A stretch of DNA of 64,000 nucleotides from the NCBI RefSeq assembly GCF_020740795.1, contig NC_067291.1:13148780-13212779 (forward strand), in the 5' to 3' direction. A program made the translations under genes and the position numbers. This document shows, piece by piece, positions 25,940 to 36,800 of this stretch. This DNA is from Apus apus. Taxonomy: Eukaryota; Chordata; Aves; Apodiformes; Apodidae. How positions within the stretch are numbered: the first letter of the stretch is position 1; each line of letters starts with the position of its first letter. The notes under the pieces were generated by a model. The model saw only the letters and a list, made by a program, of their open reading frames with translations, was not told the origin of the DNA and did not search any database.

Positions 25940-27508
25940 GTAAGTTTCAGTTCAGCATCTTCTCATTTTCCCCAAAGTGTAGATTAGGAGATTTTGTTCA
26001 GTTAAAGAAAACTGTTGTTTTGGACACTGTCAAAATAATTTTGTTCGATGTTTTATTTGGTGGTTTAATATTTGATGTCTGGAATGTCTCATTGAGACTT
26101 AGAGTGAAAGCTCTGCTTCTGCTTTAAATAGACAATGCTAAAAGACAACTTTCATTTTAAAAAGGCACTTTTTGTACCTTTAACAGATGAAACACTGGAG
26201 TTAAGCTTGAATCATAGGATCATACAATAATTCTGACTGAAGAGGGACCTTAGGAAATCATCTGGTCCAGCCTCCTGCTCAAAGCAGGTTAAACTATGCA
26301 TGCCATTAAGTTTTCCATTATTAAATTTAAAATTAAGTGGCATCCTAAGGTTAGTGCAGTAATTTTCCTTCTATAGAGGAGCTGGTCCATAAATACTGAA
26401 GATAAGGGAAGAATACACAGGTGTGATCATCACAGCTGAAGTCAGTACTTTTGCTGTGAATTTCATCAAAGCCATTATTTAATCCCCCAAATCAGTTTTA
26501 CTTAAACAAATTTACATATAAGAGCAATTTGGGTTAAATCTTTTCTGTTTGGACTGAGAATATCCTTAACTTCCATCTAGCAAAGGCCAGTGCTGGGAAG
26601 AGCATTTGTCAATATGTGGACTATTTTGCCATGCTACTGAAATTCCCTTCTGCCAGTGGAGGGGAGGCTCCTTTTGTTTTGCAGAGTTTCATCAGACCAA
26701 TAACTTTTTCTTCTGTAGTTTGGGGAAGCTGAGAGTCAATGACATGAGAGCCAGTTATTTCCCTGGTGCTTTTTTGCTTTACCTATATGTAAATGTTACT
26801 TTCTCTTTCCACCCCTTCTTGTCCCACTTCTACTTCGTATTTGCTGTTACTTTTTTCCCTCACTTGTTCCCAGTGTCTTTCTTTTATCTCTTTTTGCTTG
26901 TTTTGATCCTTCTCTGTCATGTAATAGTAAAAAAAGATGACAGTGAGTCATGGACCATTGGTGCATCAGACTTACTGTACAGGCTTCTCTCTCCATCTCT
27001 TTCAAACAGGTATCAGCTCCTGGCAACATTCTGGCATAATATGTGGCTCACCACAGTAGAATAAGGAGGCTTAAAGCAAGATATTTAGAAGCATATTGCT
27101 ACATCAGAAACACAGTATTTGTACCTTCCTTTAAGATCTGGGCTTAGCTGATACAGTTCACGTTCATTTTCTGTTTACACAGAGAGTCTTGACTTAGAGA
27201 TTAAACATTCAGCAAGGTGCAGCTATTTTTCAGCTACTGTTTGAAAGCCCTGTTCATCTGCTGGAAGGAGAACTCTGAAAACCTGTCCCTCTCTGCACAA
27301 TGGTGTAGCACTTTTGTTAAGCTGATCCTAGCACAGAGTGCTCCTTTTTGCCTACACTCATTATTTTTAAGCATTCCCTAACTGTGCACATTCTTTTCCA
27401 CAGGAAAATGGCTTCCTAACGAAGTTTGAAAGAAGGTCACTACTGTCTTTCTCCAAAATTACAGCCATGTTCATAGCAGCTTTTTCCCTGTTCAGAGAGT
27501 ACTACTGA
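25520..27508 (+). CDS. BCL2A1: BCL2A1 (BFL-1/A1), anti-apoptotic BCL2-family protein; join of 25520-25939 and 27404-27508
   Basis: Encodes a 174-residue BCL2-related protein A1. The family binds BH3 segments of pro-apoptotic partners such as BIM, BID and NOXA at the mitochondrial outer membrane and blocks cytochrome c release, mainly in blood and immune cells. Visible motifs are a BH3-like helix about 34-48 (VAQVLRNIASSLQDQ), BH1 at 80-97 with the signature NWGRIMTIFTFGG (85-97), and BH2 at 132-148 (EWIDANGGW, then ENGFLTKF). The tail from about 150 to 174 is moderately hydrophobic and ends REYY, as in A1 proteins, in place of a classical membrane anchor. The start is firm because an in-frame TAA abuts the ATG. 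The G at +4 is favourable and the base at -3 (T) is weak. Both splice sites are canonical, and length and intron position match the vertebrate gene. In mammals BCL2A1 is an NF-kappaB target, but I could not identify such a site upstream. Confidence 0.97.
25940..27403 (+). other. BCL2A1: BCL2A1 intron
   Basis: A 1,464-bp phase-0 intron running from GTAAGT to TTCTTTTCCACAG. It holds a CR1 fragment near its start and pyrimidine-rich DNA around 26800-26920. A 152-codon open frame at 26606-27064 follows from that T-rich composition and shows no domain. Confidence 0.93.
26208..26300 (-). mobile_element. CR1 LINE 3'-end fragment, reverse orientation
   Basis: The plus strand reads as the reverse complement of a CR1 3' end: GAATCATAGGATCATACAATAA (the terminal ATTCTATGATTCTATG repeats), then AGAGGGACCTTAGGAAATCATCTGGTCCAG. 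Only about 90 bp survive, with moderate divergence. It lies antisense within the BCL2A1 intron. Confidence 0.8.
27404..27508 (+). CDS. BCL2A1: BCL2A1 coding exon 2
   Basis: Codes the last 34 residues, from ENGFLTKF (second half of BH2) to REYY, then TGA at 27506-27508. The acceptor is a pyrimidine-rich TTCTTTTCCACAG. A potential AATAAA lies directly after the stop codon at 27509-27514. Confidence 0.96.
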   Translation, partial: ENGFLTKFERRSLLSFSKITAMFIAAFSLFREYY

Positions 27509-28280
27509 AATAAATGGACCTGCCATCCACGTATAATCTAGATATTGCCACAAGCTTCATTGCTAAGCTTTCCTCCAAGCAATATCAATGAGAAAACAAT
27601 TTTCTTCCAAAATTTGTCTTAATTTATTCTATTTATTTTTACTAAATACAATGTTTCACATGATACCCTAATTGCCAAACCTGAAGATGAGATTCCTCCA
27701 AAGAGGAATTGATGCAGCATCAAGCAGCAACTCAAGTCACCCTTTCCAGGCAGGACTGCTTAGAGGGAGAAATCACTCTCTACATCCAGACAGCTCTTGG
27801 AATGTCTATTGCACCTCCATGAAAGGACATTGTTTTACTGAAATACAATCCAATGGGTTAAGAAACAAGTTTTAAAGTCATTTGTTTTGTAAATGAAATA
27901 CTATTGTAATGCATTTTATTGCAACCTTTGTATAAGCAAAAAATGGGTGGTGGGTTCTGTGAAGAAAAAGAAAATGCAAATTCCAAGGAAAAATTTGGTA
28001 CGAGCTACTGACACAGACTAAGCAATTTTTATGGGAAGAACAATTTTAAAATGTGCACTCACTTACTATTAGTGTAATGGTATGTGTTTCCTTGTTGTAT
28101 TTTTTAATTGCTCATATCTACACTGAATGTTCTTTCAAGTTTGTGTAATGTAGTCATCTGGCTGAACTTTTTAAAAATTAGATGTTTTAAAACAGGCAAG
28201 GACAAAATATTTTTACAGTTAGAAATCTGTGTAAATACACTAATATTTTTTAAAAAGACATTAAAATGTGTATTTTAAAG
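27509..28280 (+). other. BCL2A1: Probable BCL2A1 3' untranslated region
   Basis: AT-rich sequence after the stop codon, containing ATTTA-like elements (for example ATTTATTTTTAC near 27630-27643) that in short-lived immune mRNAs promote decay. The first AATAAA (27509-27514) abuts the stop, and an ATTAAA at 28260-28265 is the likelier end of a normal-length 3' UTR. No transcript data are available, so the extent is an estimate. Confidence 0.45.
28260..28265 (+). terminator. BCL2A1: Candidate BCL2A1 polyadenylation signal (ATTAAA)
   Basis: ATTAAA, the commonest variant signal, is followed within 30 bp by a GT-rich stretch (TGTGTATTTTAAAGTGG). It is about 750 bp after the stop codon. Another candidate is AATAAA at 28499-28504. 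Confidence 0.35.
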
Positions 28281-28785
28281 TGGTATGATTGGTCTAGTTT
28301 CTTTCAGAAAAACTGGAAGATGGGAAAAGGCCTACCTGAGTAAGGTAACTCCTAGAAAAGCTATTACAGTGCTACTGGAGAATCCAAGTAGCTTATGGGT
28401 TTGACCTGAACCCTATGGATGTCAAGACTTTAATTTCCTGTAGTACTTCTTAGGTATTATCTGGTAGCTTCTATAAGAAGGAGACAGATTGTGGCAAAAT
28501 AAATTAACTGGATCAGCTCTGATGACAGCAATTAGCCTCTCAGGATACTCTACTGTAAACTCATGAGTAGGACATAACAGACTTCCAGGCTTTTCTAGTC
28601 TGGGGCAACTGTATTTTTTTTACTCAAATTCCATCTGCTTTCAAAGGTGAAACTGCAGTTCTTCAAGAATTCATTCCAGAAAGATTTTCTGAGGCAGCAG
28701 TGGTCTGTGGCACCCAACAGCACTATTCTTTGAGACAAATCTTCTAGACAATCAAGGCTTTATGATACCAGGAGAATGAACAGTC

Positions 28786-28845
28786 TCCTTCTGGTAATGG
28801 AATCCCCATCTTTCATCCTTCCGGTAATGGATTCTCCATCCTTTA
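28786..28845. repeat. 30-bp imperfect tandem duplication
   Basis: Copies at 28786-28815 (TCCTTCTGGTAATGGAATCC...) and 28816-28845 (TCCTTCCGGTAATGGATTCT...) differ at a handful of positions. The second copy ends right where the CR1 fragment begins. Confidence 0.85.
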
Positions 28846-28849
28846 TCTC

Positions 28850-29048
28850 AAGAAATTTTATAGAGTAAGAGCAATCGCTTACTGGAACAACCTCCCAAGA
28901 CACGTGGTAGAGACCCTGTTATTGGAGGTGTTCAAGATGTGATTGACCAGAGTGCTAGATAATCTCATCTAGGTTCCCTTTACCACAAAAGCTGGACCAG
29001 ACAATCTCTCGAGGTCCCTTTCAACCTGGTCTGTTCTGTGCTTCTATG
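28850..29048 (+). mobile_element. CR1 LINE 3'-end fragment, forward orientation
   Basis: Matches the CR1 3' untranslated end in order: TGGAACAACCTCCCAAGACA, GGAGGTGTTCAAGATG, ACTAGATGATCT-like sequence decayed to AGACAATCTCTCGAGG, then GTCCCTTTCAACCTGG and TTCTGTGCTTCTATGGTCT, a decayed form of the terminal ATTCTATGATTCT repeats. It is 5'-truncated, as is usual for CR1, and well diverged. Confidence 0.85.
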
Positions 29049-30019
29049 GTCTAACTTGATGGGTTCAGCTACAGAATGTAGCTGATGTTAACAGATATTA
29101 ACATTTGCTAAATTCTGTACTGCTCCTTCTTCCTCCCCAGTGAAAACAAGAAAGATAATTTAGCATGTATAGCAGGACTTCTGACATAAACTCTGTTGCT
29201 GCTGAAGATGGCAGCATCCTGAGGGCAAACGGCAGCTAAAGGAAAACACACACCTCCAGAACACCTACAGAAGTTCCTGTCAGAAATGACATTTTAAAAC
29301 ATATTTTGACATACATTTATTTATTTGCAGTCTAAGACTTCATGACAAGAACAGTAATTCTTAGTCAGTTCCTTTCCATGCACTATTGCAAGCACACATT
29401 GTAGTGGCTAACACCAGTCTATTAATACCACATTCACTTCCTTTTACACTAATCTAGTAGCCTATTTTATGCTGGGGAGCACAATTTTTAAATTCAATAT
29501 AAAAGGCTAACTTAAGTCCTTTCACAGTTAGGTGATGCAATAATTTTAGAGCTTGCCTTTGTGGTTTAAAGGAAGCCTGGACCATTAGTGGTCCAGTGTG
29601 TTCCAGGTAATCTTCATCGGGACAAAACCTCCATTTGGTCTGCATTTAAGAGCAAGAAAAGCAGTGGTGAGATACAACACCTAGATTCTAAACATAATTA
29701 AATGTCTGAAAAACAATAGGGCTCTTAGCTAAGTCTTCTAAAATAGCATAGATAGGCTTTGTTAACTCTCACAAAGCTATCCATACACGCCACTGCTGTT
29801 TCAGGGACCCTTCCAGCTGCCAGTCAGCATACAGAACACAACGCTGCTTCTAGAGCAAAAGATGAGGGCAAAGAGCTGCCGAGCGGGGCAGCTGATGCTG
29901 CATCAACGCGCACAGAGATGTCACCGAATGCCACGTAGAACGGATCTACAAAAACAACTGTTCTCCTACAGAAGCATCCCTTTCTGCACTTAAAAAGATG
30001 TGAGCTGGACCATTAACTG

Positions 30020-30800
30020 TGCAAGCAGCAGCCTGCAGCGAGTCCCTTGGGACATCCCTTCCCAGCCCAGGGGAGCCGCAGGCCCGGGCTGCCAGGCCCA
30101 CGGTCCCGAGTGTTCCAGTGCCACGGGTGCCGCAGGGACACAAAACCGTTCGGCGGAGGGTGGTAAAATACCCCGGCGAAATGTAATTTCCCTTTCTGCA
30201 ACAACATGAGGCGAGGGGAAACTCCTTGCGTTCTATACCTGACAAAAACACCAAAGGCGAGCCTGGCCGAGGGGTCGGCAGGGCACAGCCCGGCCCTCCC
30301 GGGGCCAAGCGGCGGCCAGCCAGGCCTCACGGCGCCGGAGCGGCCCCGGGAGCGGGCCCTGCCGGCGGGCGGTCCCGGGAGCCCTGCCCGGCCGCGCTGC
30401 CGCCGCCCCCGGGGCCCGGCGGGGCGAGGCCGGCGCTGCGGCCCAGCGCGCATGGAGCCGGGCGAGGGCGGCGCGATGGCGGCGCTGCGGGAGGCCAAGC
30501 GGGCGCTGCGAGGGGAGCTGCGGCGGCGGCTGCGGGCGCTGGGCGAGGCGGAGAAGCAGCGCCAGTCCCGCCTGCTGAGTCGCAAGGTGGGTCACGGGAA
30601 GAGCGGCCCGCGGGGAGGGCCGAGGAGCCGGGCCCGGCCCCGCGCGGGGAAGCCCGCCGGGGACTTCCCGGGCCCTGCTGGGGAGCGGAGCTGACTCGGG
30701 GCGGCCGCCGGCCCGGCCTGCCCGCGCTGCGGGGCCGGGAGCTCCGCCCGCGCCCCCGCCTTCCTGCCTCGTGGCTGCTGATGAGCGCGGGGAGCGCGGC
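30020..30800 (+). promoter_or_regulatory. MTHFS: CpG-island promoter of MTHFS
   Basis: A sharp rise in GC and CpG begins near 30020 and includes MTHFS coding exon 1. There is no TATA box in the expected place, which is normal for a housekeeping CpG-island promoter. GC-box-like CCGCCCCC sits at 30402-30409. The island continues without a break into the GC-rich minisatellite of intron 1. The exact transcription start cannot be placed. Confidence 0.8.
30476..30586 (+). CDS. MTHFS: MTHFS coding exon 1
   Basis: 37 codons, from MAALREAK to SRLLSRK, ending at donor AAG/GTGGGT (cut after 30586), phase 0. It lies wholly inside the CpG island. The alternative upstream start at 30452 would prepend MEPGEGGA. 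Confidence 0.93.
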
Positions 30801-33800
30801 TGTGCGCGGTGTGTGCGGGGTGTGCGGGTGTGTGCGGGTGTGTGCGGGGTGTGCGGGTGTGTGCGGTGTGTGCGGGGTGTGCGAGTGTGTGCGCGGGGTG
30901 TGCGGGGTGTGCGGGTGTGTGCGGTGTGTGCGGGGTGTGCGAGTGTGTGTGCGGTGTGTGCGGGGTGTGCGGGTGTGTGCGGTGTGTGCGGGGTGTGCGG
31001 TGTGTGCGAGTGTGTGCGAGTGTGTGCGGTGTGTGCGGTGTGTGCGAGTGTGTGCGAGTGTGTGCGGTGTGTGCGGGTGTGTGCGGTGTGTGCGGGTGTG
31101 TGGGGTGTGTGCGAGTGTGTGCGGGTGTGTGCGGTGTGTGCGGATGTGCGGGGTGTGCGGGTGTGTGCGGGGTGTGCGGGGTGTGCGGCTGTGTGCGGTG
31201 TGTGCGGGTGTGTGCGGTGTGTGCGGTGTGTGCGCTGTGTGCGGGTGTGTGCGGTGTGTGCGCTGTGTGCGGTGTGTGCGGGTGTGTGCGGTGTGTGCGG
31301 TGTGTGCGATGTGTGCGGCTGTGTGCGGTGTGTGCGGGTGTGTGCGGTGTGTGCGCTGTGTGCGGGTGTGTGCGGTGTGTGCGCTGTGTGCGGTGTGTGC
31401 GGCTGTGTGCGGATGTGTGCGCTGTGTGCGGGTGTGTGCGGTGTGTGCGCTGTGTGCGGTGTGTGCGAGTGTGTGCGGGTGTGTGCGGTGTGTGTGCGGT
31501 GCGTGCGGTGTGTGCGGCTGTGTGCGGGGTGTGCGGCTGTGTGCGGTGTGTGCGGGGGTGTGCGGCTGTGTGCGGGGTGTGCGGCTGTGTGCGGTGCGTG
31601 CGAGTGTGTGCGGTGTGCGCAGGTGTGTGCGGGTGTGTGCGGGTGTGTGCGCTGTGTGCGGGTGTGTGCGGATGTGTGCGGGGTGTGCGGGTGTGTGCGG
31701 GGTGTGCGGTGTGTGCAGGTGTGTGCGGGTGTGTGCGGGTGTGTGCGGGGCCGGCGGGCAGGGCGGGTGTGTGCGGGTGTGTGCGGGGCCGGCGGGCAGG
31801 GCGGGTTGTGAAACCGGCGGCAAAACCGTCGGGAAGCCCCGAGCAGCGCGGCCTTGGGGCTGCTGTGCCGCGGGTGCTCCCCATCCCGCCGGCTTTAGGG
31901 ACAGCTCCCAGCGGCCTCCGTGTGGCCTCTCGTCTAACTGGCGGTTGTTTCTCCTCTGGACCTCCCCGTGGTGTTTCTTCCCTGCAGTTTTATTTCCAAT
32001 GTAATTTTTATACACTGCAAGATACCAAGCAGGGTTTACCAAACCGCTTCCCTAGCACAGCCCGGCACCAGCGTGTACTTCTGAAATGGCCTGTTTGCGT
32101 TTGGATTACAACCTTTTTATATACATGTATTTTATCATTTTAATAAACACAATAAAATTTTATTTTGCAGTCGCTGCATGTAATAGAGTACAGGCCTCCT
32201 TTTCTTGCAGTACCAGTGGGTACTTCTACATGATCTACATTTATATTGTTATTTTCCTGCCAGAGCATCTCAAATCATTTTATAGACTTTGCTTGAATGT
32301 GTAGCCACTTCATGGATGGGATGTGGCAGCACAGAAACTTCAGGACATAGCAAGTTTAACTGGAACTGACAGAACTTTTTTTTTTTTTTTTTATGGGAAT
32401 GCCTTTTTTAAAAAAAAAATACATCATGTATGTCACGTCCTACTCTCATGATAATGCATTTTAGTAATCACACAACCTAGACTTGAATATCTCAAATTTT
32501 AGAAAATACTGGCATGAATCCTCTTCAAAAATCCAGAGTCCTCTGCCAACTTGATAAGCACCCAGCCCATGTAGTACCACATTTTTAGGAGCCCTCGGCC
32601 TTTGTCTAATTGCAGCTGAAAAAACTCTGCAACAGAGCACTCAGTTTCTAGTGAGAGCACACTGAAAGATAAAAGTTTTTGTTTTGCTTAAAAGAAGGCA
32701 TCGGGAAATATGACACATAAATTGATGTTATCCTGCCATTTTAATAATCTGTCACAAATTGAAAATCATGAGCTTGCTTGAGACAGAGTGGCATTACACG
32801 AGTGGCAGAAAGTAGACTCAGCTTCTTTATAGGAGGGTAAGGCAGCAGACATGAAGAAATTTCTGAAAACACTGGGAAAAAATTTGAACAGTAGAAGGCC
32901 AAGAATGTAGCTTTAGAACATACCTCAGTGCTTGCAGCTAATAAAAGTGAGCAGGTTATTTAATAAAACCTGAACAATATTTTTAGTTGTAAAACCATCT
33001 CAAAAAGATCTTTAAATTCAAAGTGAAGGTGCTTCATCGGCTAACCTAGCCACTAATCTCTAATTAGCTTCTGGATCATTTTAGTTTTTTATGGTTATGT
33101 TCATGATTAAAGTCATGCTGTTTGGCTGCTCTGATTCTGCAAGAATCACCATCAGCTGATAAACAAAGAACAGATAATATTTATTAAGTGTGGAAATTTT
33201 TTTCATTCTGCTTAGAAACTGCTCCACGTCATAGAAGCTTCATCTTCCTGCTAGCATGTGGTTTTACACCTTCAAACTCATTTTTTTTCTATATGGCATA
33301 ATCAGTGTGCTACTGGACCCGTTGGAGCAGATTGGGAGCTGTGTGGTGCTCACAGCACCACTTTGAAAGAGGAGAGTTTTCTGTCTTGGTTTCGCTCTTC
33401 TCCAAACACATGAGAAAGTTGAGCACTGGAGGACCTCAATAACATGAGTCACAGGCATTGTTTGGAGTCTGCAATTTCACTAAATAGCCTGTTTTTTCAA
33501 ACAAAAGCTGCCATGGAAATCCTGTTGTTTAAGAGCTTGATTGCTTAGTTGGAAAAATCCATGTGTAAGGTTAGACAAATAAAGAAGGAAGTAAAACATG
33601 GTTTTGAATTCTTAAGACATTTCTATGGCCAACCAACATACCACCATAATTTGGTCCAGAGTGGTTAAATTTTATTTTTTTTTTGCCTTACAGAAAGATA
33701 TCCATCTTCTGAATAATTCACATGGGCTTTTAACTGCTGTGCTGGAAAGAAAGGAAAAAAAAAAGAGTGAGAACCATACCTCAGCTCAGACAGGGGCATT

Positions 33801-36800
33801 TATCTCTCAAAACAGGGCCAGGGCAAAGGCTAAAGCTCAGAAGAGCAAGTTACCCTGCAGCTGTGCAAGCACAAAGCAAAGAATATGGTGTTCTCTGTCC
33901 ATAGATAAATACGGTTTCTCAATTGTCTGATACTTTTGACAGATTGTTGCAAGTGTATTGAATAAGAACAGTGCACATTTAAATGAGAAATTATACATTT
34001 GTATTTCTTTTGTCCAGATGTAAGTAATAAAATACGTAAGGGACTAGAGAATGAGAAGACAAATCCTAAAAAAACCTCCTCTCAAATTTTAATGTGGAAT
34101 TCAATCTGGAATAGGGCAGACATGAATCTGTTAACACTTTTTCACTACCTAAGTGTTTTCTATTTTCCTTACTATATTCAGTCTTTTACAAGCCCAGCAC
34201 AGAGAACCTCATGAAAATCAGGAGATGGCAAGGCTGTCAATCTTCTTACAAACTTTTCATCAACTGATAACTTCAATTTCCCATGTAGGTGATTGGCCAT
34301 CCCAAGTACCAAGGATCCAAAAGAATTGCAATTTTTCTGAGCATGCCAGATGAAATCCAGACAGAGGAAATAATTAAGGACATTTTTAAGCAAGGCAAAG
34401 AGTGTTTCATCCCACGTTATAAGCCTCACAGCAATCAAATGGACATGCTGAAGTTATCATCAGCTGAAGACATTTCTTCACTTACTTTGACATCCTGGAA
34501 TATTCTCCAGCCTAGTGATGATGATAGTGCAAGAGAGGAGGCTCTTGCTGGTGGTGAGTGTTCCTTCCTGCATTATGGTTTGGTTTCATCTGTTGTAGAG
34601 GTGCTTAAGTTGACATAAGCAGATGCTACTTTCTCTTGCCCGTTTTTCCCTACCCTGTGTCACCCCTGTGATAGGCTGGCAGGGCAGGAACAAGACTGCT
34701 CAGTTCATCCAGCTGAAGGAAACCCACCCCTCCAGATAAATCAGCTTCTTGGTCTGGTTTGTGGACATCCTCAGAGCAGTCTGGCAAGCATTATGTAGAG
34801 AGGCTCGTTAAGGACACAGGGGCTTGCCCAGATTGGCTTAGGCTACCACTTAAAGTCACAGGGGATTCACAGTTCTAGGATGCACTCTGAGAACTGTAGT
34901 TTCCACTGCCTGAAAGCTAGGGAAATTTTCAGATGATGCCTGTAGGCTGACATGAAAATTTTCTGACATCTTTGATCCTGCAACTTGTATTGCATGGATG
35001 AATCACAGTGCTGATACAGAGCCTGCTCATGCAGAACAGCTCTCAGCACTAAGACCTTAGGCTGAAAATAAAAGGGCTTTCTTGAAGATTAGGATGCGTA
35101 CTGCAAAGTCTTTTCTGTCATTATTCTCTCACATTTTTTTTTTTTTGCCATCTCAGGCACTGGATTCTTCATAGAAAAGTTAAAAGTTCATTTTGATCTA
35201 GCTAGTGGCATGTGTGTTTTGGTCCCAAAATAACTTCTCTTTCTTAAAAGTCCTCAAATTCTACGAAACTGTAGAATTTTCTGTGTCTGCATTCATTATT
35301 TTCATTCATTTTGTAGACACATTCCTATCTTCCTGAAACATCTGCAAAAATGTTTAAAATTACTGATGGAAAACTCAGGTTGAACTCATGCTTGAAAATT
35401 CCTTTTGCTATATTTTTTGTGTCAGTTATATTTTTTGAACTTTGGAACCTTTAACAGGAATGCAAATTGCCTTGCTGCTACATCCATCCTCCATTGTTGG
35501 ATGAAGCATTTACCTCTGTGATGTTATCAAATACTGTGGTGATCTGAGGCATTTACATTGTTATAAGGAGATAACATGGTGTTATATTAGTAATGTTCTC
35601 ACTGCTGCCATAACTTGCTATGCAATTTCCAAGAAACACCCTGCAGGTACGTAAACAAGTCATGTCACTTCAGAGTGTATTCATTTTGCATGACAAAAAG
35701 CTTAAATTCACACTGTCCTTAAAACTTCAGGCATGGCTATTTTGAAGAACAGCTCAAATAGAAGACTAGGTGTAATTTTTGCATAGGATTTCTCAGTATT
35801 TGGTAGTACTCACAAGCTATGTTGAATAGACATGAACCTCTCCTTTCAGAGATGATCCTTTTTCTGTTGGATCAGGGTTTACCTATTTTTATCTTGGCAG
35901 TATACCACATTACACCTTGTTGGTATAAACAGATCACTTCAATTTCTGTCTGTCATCTTCTCTGCCATGCATAGGTGACAGTAATTGTCAGATGAAAAGT
36001 TGATTTCCTTAGGCTCCATCGATACAGTAACAGAAAGAATAAAGGTGGAGTAAGTTCTGATATTTTGTTTGGAGCAGGGGTGCCAGTAAGTGGATGACTT
36101 GGTTAATTTCCAGCTATACTGCTGTAAGATTTAGACCACTTTTGCAGCAAGCCAGTGGTACATTTTCTTAATAGGTACCAATTCCCATTTGTATCCTTGC
36201 CCATCAGAAGCATAAATGCACTGGCATCAGGTTTTGCCCAAGGTAATACTTTCGGTGAAAGTTCAGGCAGGTTGCAGTAATTGTTTGCAGGAGTGTAAAT
36301 ACATTGCACAACTCTGGAAGGAGTAAATCAGATAAAACCATGCTCCCTGTTTGCTTTGTATCACAACTCCTACAGAAATTTAAAGGACACTTCCCCAGCA
36401 GCTCTAATTTCAATGTGGTTTGGGGAGGCGGTGTGATTCAGCGGGCTGGACATGGGTTTCCTCATTTATGATGTTATTTATTATTACTTAAGCCTGCTCT
36501 GAGAACTATGGGTGAAAAGCTAAGTTATTCCTCTGAAAAATACATTCTTCTTACTGGGACTCAAAAAATTGATTGGGTTGAGTATCTCACATAGGGGTAA
36601 AATTCTTGGAGGTGGCTTCTTTGAAGGGAGGCAGGTGGCCAACTTTGGCTTGAGGGAGCTCAGCTGGAAGTCTTGAACCTGAGAAAATATTGTGCTCCAA
36701 TGTTCATAACTGAACTACTGACCAGTAGTTGAAGATGTGCAATAAATTACAAACTTTTAAAACATTCACTTGGGTGATGAGGAGAGGGAGTTTGGCCTAG

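Larger units (their letters stand above)
28281..30019. other. Interval between BCL2A1 and MTHFS
   Basis: About 1.7 kb separate two genes that run in the same direction. It contains a 30-bp tandem duplication (28786), a plus-strand CR1 3' fragment (28850), and otherwise unremarkable AT-rich DNA. I see no exon. There is no counterpart of human ST20, which sits next to MTHFS in human. Confidence 0.6.
30587..34288 (+). other. MTHFS: MTHFS intron 1
   Basis: A 3.7-kb phase-0 intron running from GTGGGT to CCATGTAG. Its first third is the GTGTGCGG minisatellite. After about 31900 it reverts to AT-rich DNA with T- and A-runs (32376-32392 and 32410-32419). No other exon is recognisable in it. Confidence 0.93.

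Noticed and set aside
26606-27064. 152-codon hydrophobic open frame in the BCL2A1 intron
   Set aside because: The Phe/Leu-rich sequence reflects a T- and C-rich stretch of DNA. There are no exon-like boundaries.
30226-32143. Very long open frames (up to 592 codons) on both strands across 30226-32143, rich in Cys-Val-Arg or His-Thr-Pro
   Set aside because: They are produced by the GTGTGCGG minisatellite, whose units contain no stop triplet in any frame. All frames are open together, the composition is purely repetitive, and the array lies inside an MTHFS intron.
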